The position numbers were made by a program, and so were the translations under genes. 64,000 bases of DNA, taken from the NCBI GenBank assembly GCA_035384605.1, contig DAOOIV010000004.1, forward strand, positions 69,675-133,674, in the 5' to 3' direction. Origin of the DNA: Phycisphaerae bacterium. Lineage in GTDB: Bacteria > Planctomycetota > Phycisphaerae > UBA1845 > PWPN01. The notes under the pieces were generated by a model that made no database searches, was not told the DNA's origin, and worked only from the letters and a program-made list of their open reading frames with translations. Numbering within the stretch: position 1 is the stretch's first letter; each line of letters starts with the position of its first letter. This document shows, piece after piece, positions 60,604 to 64,000 of the stretch.

Positions 60604-61404
60604 CTACGCACGATCATTGAATGCGAGCGGGCCCCGCAAGCCCACGAAGAGCGCCGTTCGCCCGGCCTCGGCACCGTCCCGCCGGTGACTCCAGAACCGT
60701 CGATCGCAGATACTGCACAGGCCCGCAATCTCAATGGCCTGGCTCGGAACGCCCGCCGCGGCCAACTGGTCTCGGTTGGCGGTCCAGAGGTCAAACAGAA
60801 CGCGCCCCCCCTGCTCGACAAAGCAATTGTCCGCGTCGGCCAGCCTCGTTTTGGCAATTCGTCGCACATGCGGACCAACCTCGTAGCAGCATGGACCCGC
60901 AGAGGGTGAAATGGCCGCCCTCATCCGGGCAGGGTCGCTGCCGTAGCTCCGCACCATCTGCTTCACGAGGTTGTCTGCGGCCCCGGCTACCGTTCCTCGC
61001 CAACTGGCATGGACCACCCCCACCGCCGGTCGATCGGGGTCGTAAACGAGAATCAGCGGGCAGTCGGCCGAGAGGATGACCAGCGGGACATTCGGCATGT
61101 CGGTCATCAGGCCGTCAACGAATGCAATCGCCCCATGCCGGCCATCGCGACCGCGACCGACGTCGCCCGGCTCCAGACTCAGAACATCCGCTCCGTGAAC
61201 CTGTTCCGGCGAGGTCAGCGACTCAAAAGGCATGCCGAGAACTTCGCACACCCGTCTTCGCCAATGAACGGCCTCCTCGCGACCGCTGCCCCGGTGAGGG
61301 GCATAGTTCTGCGGGCGGGTCGTCACGGCATGAACCAGCCGCGGCACCGCTTCAAGGCTCTCGAACGAGAGCAACGTCACATCACCGTGCGATCGCTCGA
61401 TCAT
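60604..61404 (-). CDS. pgeF: PgeF (YfiH) polyphenol oxidase family
   Basis: The 266-aa protein has the family's Cys/His set: PEQVHGADV, LSADCPLILVYD and GVVHASWRGTVAG. PgeF enzymes edit peptidoglycan precursors (removing wrong L-Ser) or act as purine nucleoside phosphorylases with copper or zinc. Both His and the Cys are present. It ends 28 bp downstream of a dehydrogenase gene on the same strand and may be in its operon. Confidence 0.88.
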   Translation of the reverse strand: MIERSHGDVTLLSFESLEAVPRLVHAVTTRPQNYAPHRGSGREEAVHWRRRVCEVLGMPFESLTSPEQVHGADVLSLEPGDVGRGRDGRHGAIAFVDGLMTDMPNVPLVILSADCPLILVYDPDRPAVGVVHASWRGTVAGAADNLVKQMVRSYGSDPARMRAAISPSAGPCCYEVGPHVRRIAKTRLADADNCFVEQGGRVLFDLWTANRDQLAAAGVPSQAIEIAGLCSICDRRFWSHRRDGAEAGRTALFVGLRGPLAFNDRA

Positions 61405-61432
61405 CTTGAAGACCGTACCCCACAGAAAAAGC

Positions 61433-62389
61433 TTATCCCTTCACCTTCAAGAGGATCTTGATGTAGCGGGGATCGGCCGCCAGCTCGATCGCCTCGACGC
61501 CGCGAGCCAACGGTAATTGACGCGACACCATCGATTCAACATCAATGTCGCGCCGGGCCAGCGCTGCGATCGCATCAGGAAACGGTCCGCAACGACTGCC
61601 GAGTACCGCGATCTCGTTGACAACCACCGGCGCAAGGTTGATTTCTCTCCCGCCGGCATAGGTGCTCTTCAGAACCAGGGTGCCTCGGGGGCGAACGAGT
61701 TTCACGGCTGTTTCGAAGCCCTCGGGGCTGCCGCTGCAGTCCACGACCACGTCCCGATCGGTTTTCGGCACCAGATCCGACAGCGGGATCGTCTGAATCC
61801 CCTTCTTCTCACAAAAGTCCAGCGTGTGCCCGTTCCGCCCAATAACCTCCAGGCGACAACCGGTCGTTCGCAGCACCTGGGCAACCAGCAAACCCAGTCG
61901 TCCGGACCCCACAACCGCCACCCGCGTCCGCTTCTCGATTGGGCACTGCTTGATCACCTGGTAAGCCGCGGCCAGCGGCTCGATGAAGACCGCCTGCTCG
62001 TCACTGAGGGCTTCCGGAACTTCATGCAGATTTCGTTCCGGCACCGCTATATATTGGGCAAAGCACCCGTCCCGGCGTGAGATGCCGATGACGCTTCGCT
62101 TGCGACAGTGGTTGGCCAGACCGTGCTGGCACATGTCGCACTTGCCGCAGACGCAATTGATCTCAGCCGTTACCCTCCGCCCCCGCCACCGCCTCGATCC
62201 CTTCACCACCGTTCCGACAAACTCGTGGCCAAGTACCCCGGCGAAACTCATATACCCTTTGGTAATCTCGATATCCGTGGCGCAGACACCCGCGAGCTTC
62301 ACCTCAATCAGCGCCTCATCCTCTCCTGGCAATGGCTCCGGGTATTTCGCGTCGAACCGAAGCATCTGGTTGAACACGAGCGCATTCAC
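61433..62389 (-). CDS. zinc-dependent MDR alcohol dehydrogenase
   Basis: The 318-aa protein has the catalytic zinc ligands (GVCATDIE, LGHEFVG), the structural zinc loop CGKCDMCQHGLANHC, and a Rossmann fold (VAVVGSGRLGLLVAQVL). The catalytic domain is shorter than usual, so it resembles threonine dehydrogenase-like or sorbitol dehydrogenase-like members. The substrate is unknown. Confidence 0.88.
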   Translation of the reverse strand: MNALVFNQMLRFDAKYPEPLPGEDEALIEVKLAGVCATDIEITKGYMSFAGVLGHEFVGTVVKGSRRWRGRRVTAEINCVCGKCDMCQHGLANHCRKRSVIGISRRDGCFAQYIAVPERNLHEVPEALSDEQAVFIEPLAAAYQVIKQCPIEKRTRVAVVGSGRLGLLVAQVLRTTGCRLEVIGRNGHTLDFCEKKGIQTIPLSDLVPKTDRDVVVDCSGSPEGFETAVKLVRPRGTLVLKSTYAGGREINLAPVVVNEIAVLGSRCGPFPDAIAALARRDIDVESMVSRQLPLARGVEAIELAADPRYIKILLKVKG

Positions 62390-62617
62390 CTTCGTAGCCT
62401 TCTCTATCAGCGGTCAAATCTCCTCAGCGCGGACCAGTATCGAGCATCACGCCGGGACCGTCAATCCGCAACCCCTTAAACATTGGCCCGCGCTCCGGTT
62501 CACGTCTGCTGGCCTGCCGCCTCGTTCGCCGATATAGTCACGATTTCGGAAACGGTGGCCTGCGGCCGTGGCCGGCTTGCCCTGCCGCACGGCGTTGACG
62601 AGATCGAAGGTGTGATC

Positions 62618-63427
62618 ATGACCAATAGGATTGAACGGGCGTTTGAAGACCTCTCGGCCAAGGGTAAGAAGGGCCTCCTGCCTTTTATCACCGCCGGGCT
62701 GCCCGACCTTGATACCACTCAGCGCATTCTCGAATCCCTGACCAGCCTCGGTGTGACGGCCGTCGAGATCGGCTTCCCCTACTCCGACCCGATCGCCGAC
62801 GGGCCGACCATCCAGGAGTCCTTCACCAGGGTTCTTCAACGCGGAATCCGTGTCCGAGACATCCTCGCGATGGTGGCCCGATTTCGGCAGAAATCTCAGT
62901 TGCCCCTGCTGGCAATGCTGTCCTACTCCATCGTGCACCGCATCGGTCTCGACACGTTTGTCTGCCAAGCCGCCCAGGCGGGTATCGACGGGCTGATCCT
63001 GCCCGATCTGTCACTCGAGGAGGCCCCTCAGACCGCCAAGGTCGTCGCCGATGCCGGCCTCTGCCTGCCGATGCTTGTTTCGCCCGTCTCACCTCGCTGG
63101 CGACGTGAAAAAATCGCCGCAACCTGCACCGGCTTCGTCTACTACATGTCCGTGACCGGAATCACCGGCGAGCGAAAGGAACTCCCGCCGGACCTCGTCG
63201 ATAACGTCCGAGAGATTCGCCGGGCCTCAGGCCGCCCCGTTGTCGTCGGTTTTGGCATCAGTTCCGCCGAGCATGTGCGATTGGTCTGTTCGGCCGCCGA
63301 CGGCGCAATCATTGGCAGCGCGCTGGTCCGCAAGATCATGCAAGCAGCAAACGGCGGCGCCAACAAAGACGCCGTCGTCGCCGCCGCTGCCGACGCCGTC
63401 CGCGAATGGATGACCGGCTTGCCGTAA
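62618..63427 (+). CDS. trpA: tryptophan synthase alpha chain
   Basis: TrpA splits indole-3-glycerol phosphate. The 269-aa protein has the catalytic Glu and Asp in VEIGFPYSDPIADGPTIQ, YYMSVTGITGER and VVVGFGISSAEHV. The ATG at 62618 has GAAGGTG about 8 nt upstream. No trpB or other trp gene is in the window, so the pathway is scattered. Downstream is a 97-bp element copy and hairpin array. Confidence 0.95.
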   Translation: MTNRIERAFEDLSAKGKKGLLPFITAGLPDLDTTQRILESLTSLGVTAVEIGFPYSDPIADGPTIQESFTRVLQRGIRVRDILAMVARFRQKSQLPLLAMLSYSIVHRIGLDTFVCQAAQAGIDGLILPDLSLEEAPQTAKVVADAGLCLPMLVSPVSPRWRREKIAATCTGFVYYMSVTGITGERKELPPDLVDNVREIRRASGRPVVVGFGISSAEHVRLVCSAADGAIIGSALVRKIMQAANGGANKDAVVAAAADAVREWMTGLP

Positions 63428-63636
63428 ACCCCCGAACCGATCGCCGCATGCCAGACACTTATTGTCTCCGCCCGACGCTCGATCGCCGCGAGATTCGCGT
63501 CGGCGTGGGACTTCAGAATGACGCCACAGAGTGCGTATTCAAGATACTGTATACTGTAGCCAAGTCTCAATCGATTCGGCCTGATTCCACGCGGCCCCTG
63601 GCTCATCTCGTCGCCCGCCATGAACCGGCTGCTGCC

Positions 63637-63733
63637 TTAGTCTCTTCCGTCGCGACTGGTGTGCATTTTGCGCGCATGTTTCTTGATCGCAGAACGCTTG
63701 GGTTGCGGCCCGCAAAAAGGCCATCCGCCTTAG
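63637..63733 (-). repeat. 97-bp TTAG element, copy 3
   Basis: This copy matches copy 1 at all but seven positions and copy 2 at all but eight. Hairpin 1 lies at 63659-63675 and keeps the G-C and T-G forms of copy 2. Hairpin 3 is reduced by GG-to-CA changes. It lies 210 bp beyond the trpA stop in the reverse relation to that gene. Confidence 0.9.
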
Positions 63734-63808
63734 CCATTAGCAGATGGGTTACGTCGGCCAGACGCCATCCCCACGGCCGTGCGTGGGCATGCGGGGGTAG
63801 GGCCGCTC

Positions 63809-63984
63809 GGCCCGGAATCCTTTCCGGGCCACATCCTCCGCGGAATCCTTTTCCGCTCGGCCCGGAATCCTTTCCGGGCCGAACCCCCTGCGGAATCCTT
63901 TCCGCATTCAGCGCCCATCACGATGGCAATCTTCCACCAGCAGGTAGGGTAGGTTCGTGCTCGGCCCGGAATCCTTTCCGGGCC
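63809..63984. repeat. array of five short hairpin repeats
   Basis: Three copies of a 22-bp hairpin (arms GGCCCGGAA and TTCCGGGCC around TCCT) lie at 63809-63830, 63859-63880 and 63963-63984, each preceded by CTC. Two related smaller ones with arms GCGGAA/TTCCGC lie at 63840-63856 (one T longer) and 63890-63905. All share the core CGGAATCCTTT(T)CCG. The array may continue past the window end. Confidence 0.9.
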
Positions 63985-64000
63985 ACATCCCCTGCTCGCT

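Noticed and set aside
63539..63724. A short minus-strand peptide read through element copy 3 (also seen in copies 1 and 2, ending SRRKRL).
   Set aside because: The frame is shared only because the copies have equal length. There is no ribosome-binding site, and the substitutions fit structure, not codon positions.
63809..63984. The hairpin array as a CRISPR.
   Set aside because: Repeats are short palindromes of two lengths with spacers of 2 to 57 bp, and no cas gene is near.

Overview
The window is about 60% G+C bacterial chromosome. Genes are tightly packed, many overlap by 4 bp, and the atp operon has the order atpZ-I-B-E-F-H-A-G-D-C. It also carries an excisionase-type HTH fused to a PTS EIIA domain, an auxiliary Hsp70/GrpE/TPR cluster, GH172 and GH114 secreted proteins, and lipid A/heptose genes (lpxK, hldE). 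Together these suggest a member of the Planctomycetota, possibly a Phycisphaerae-like lineage. That placement is inferred from gene content, not from a marker phylogeny. No CRISPR array, complete insertion sequence, prophage or rRNA operon was seen. One tRNA (Val, CAC) is present.

Layout. 1-7.9 kb: the end of a PDZ protein, a PilZ protein, a Rieske/zinc-ribbon membrane pair, then lpxK, a thymidylate-synthase-like gene, a panE-type reductase and truD, and a B12-binding protein. 8.0-17.4 kb: a complete F-type ATP synthase operon with its own promoter. An SGNH hydrolase gene lies inside it between atpG and atpD, and a degenerate purine-rich spacer lies in front of atpC. 17.4-21.8 kb: a carbohydrate cluster (secreted lectin-like lipoprotein, sodium:solute symporter, mutarotase-like protein, SDR oxidoreductase). 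21.8-31 kb: two CNNM/CBS membrane proteins, a glycosyltransferase, and a minus-strand chaperone operon (800-aa TPR protein, J-like protein, GrpE-like protein, Hsp70, zinc-ribbon protein). 31-37 kb: tRNA-Val, LOG protein, CPBP protease-like protein, DUF6504 protein, HTH-EIIA fusion, a hairpin-rich non-coding stretch, DoxX and a SpoU methyltransferase. 37-41.5 kb: secreted proteins and lipoproteins. 41.8-53 kb: pyrR-pyrB, hldE, GH172, xerD, a CCA/poly(A) polymerase, rsmD, a YkgJ-type protein and hisS. 53-63.4 kb: a PD-(D/E)XK-like protein, three small membrane proteins, bioB with a ketosynthase, a CRM-domain protein, frr, a polytopic membrane protein, an HNH nuclease, pgeF, a zinc dehydrogenase and trpA.

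The strongest unexplained signal is a dispersed 97-bp element present in three near-identical copies (28471-28567, 41636-41732, 63637-63733), with a fourth diverged copy at about 21709-21805. All three copies have the same length, start with TTAG and end with CTTAG. They differ at positions that keep hairpins paired, including one compensatory double change. The copy at 28.5 kb sits exactly between the stop codon of the TPR gene and the start codon of the J-like gene. Removing one element together with one CTAA would rebuild a classical Shine-Dalgarno plus TAATG junction, so it looks like an insertion with a 4-bp target duplication. A separate array of five short hairpins lies just beyond the last copy, at the right edge of the window.
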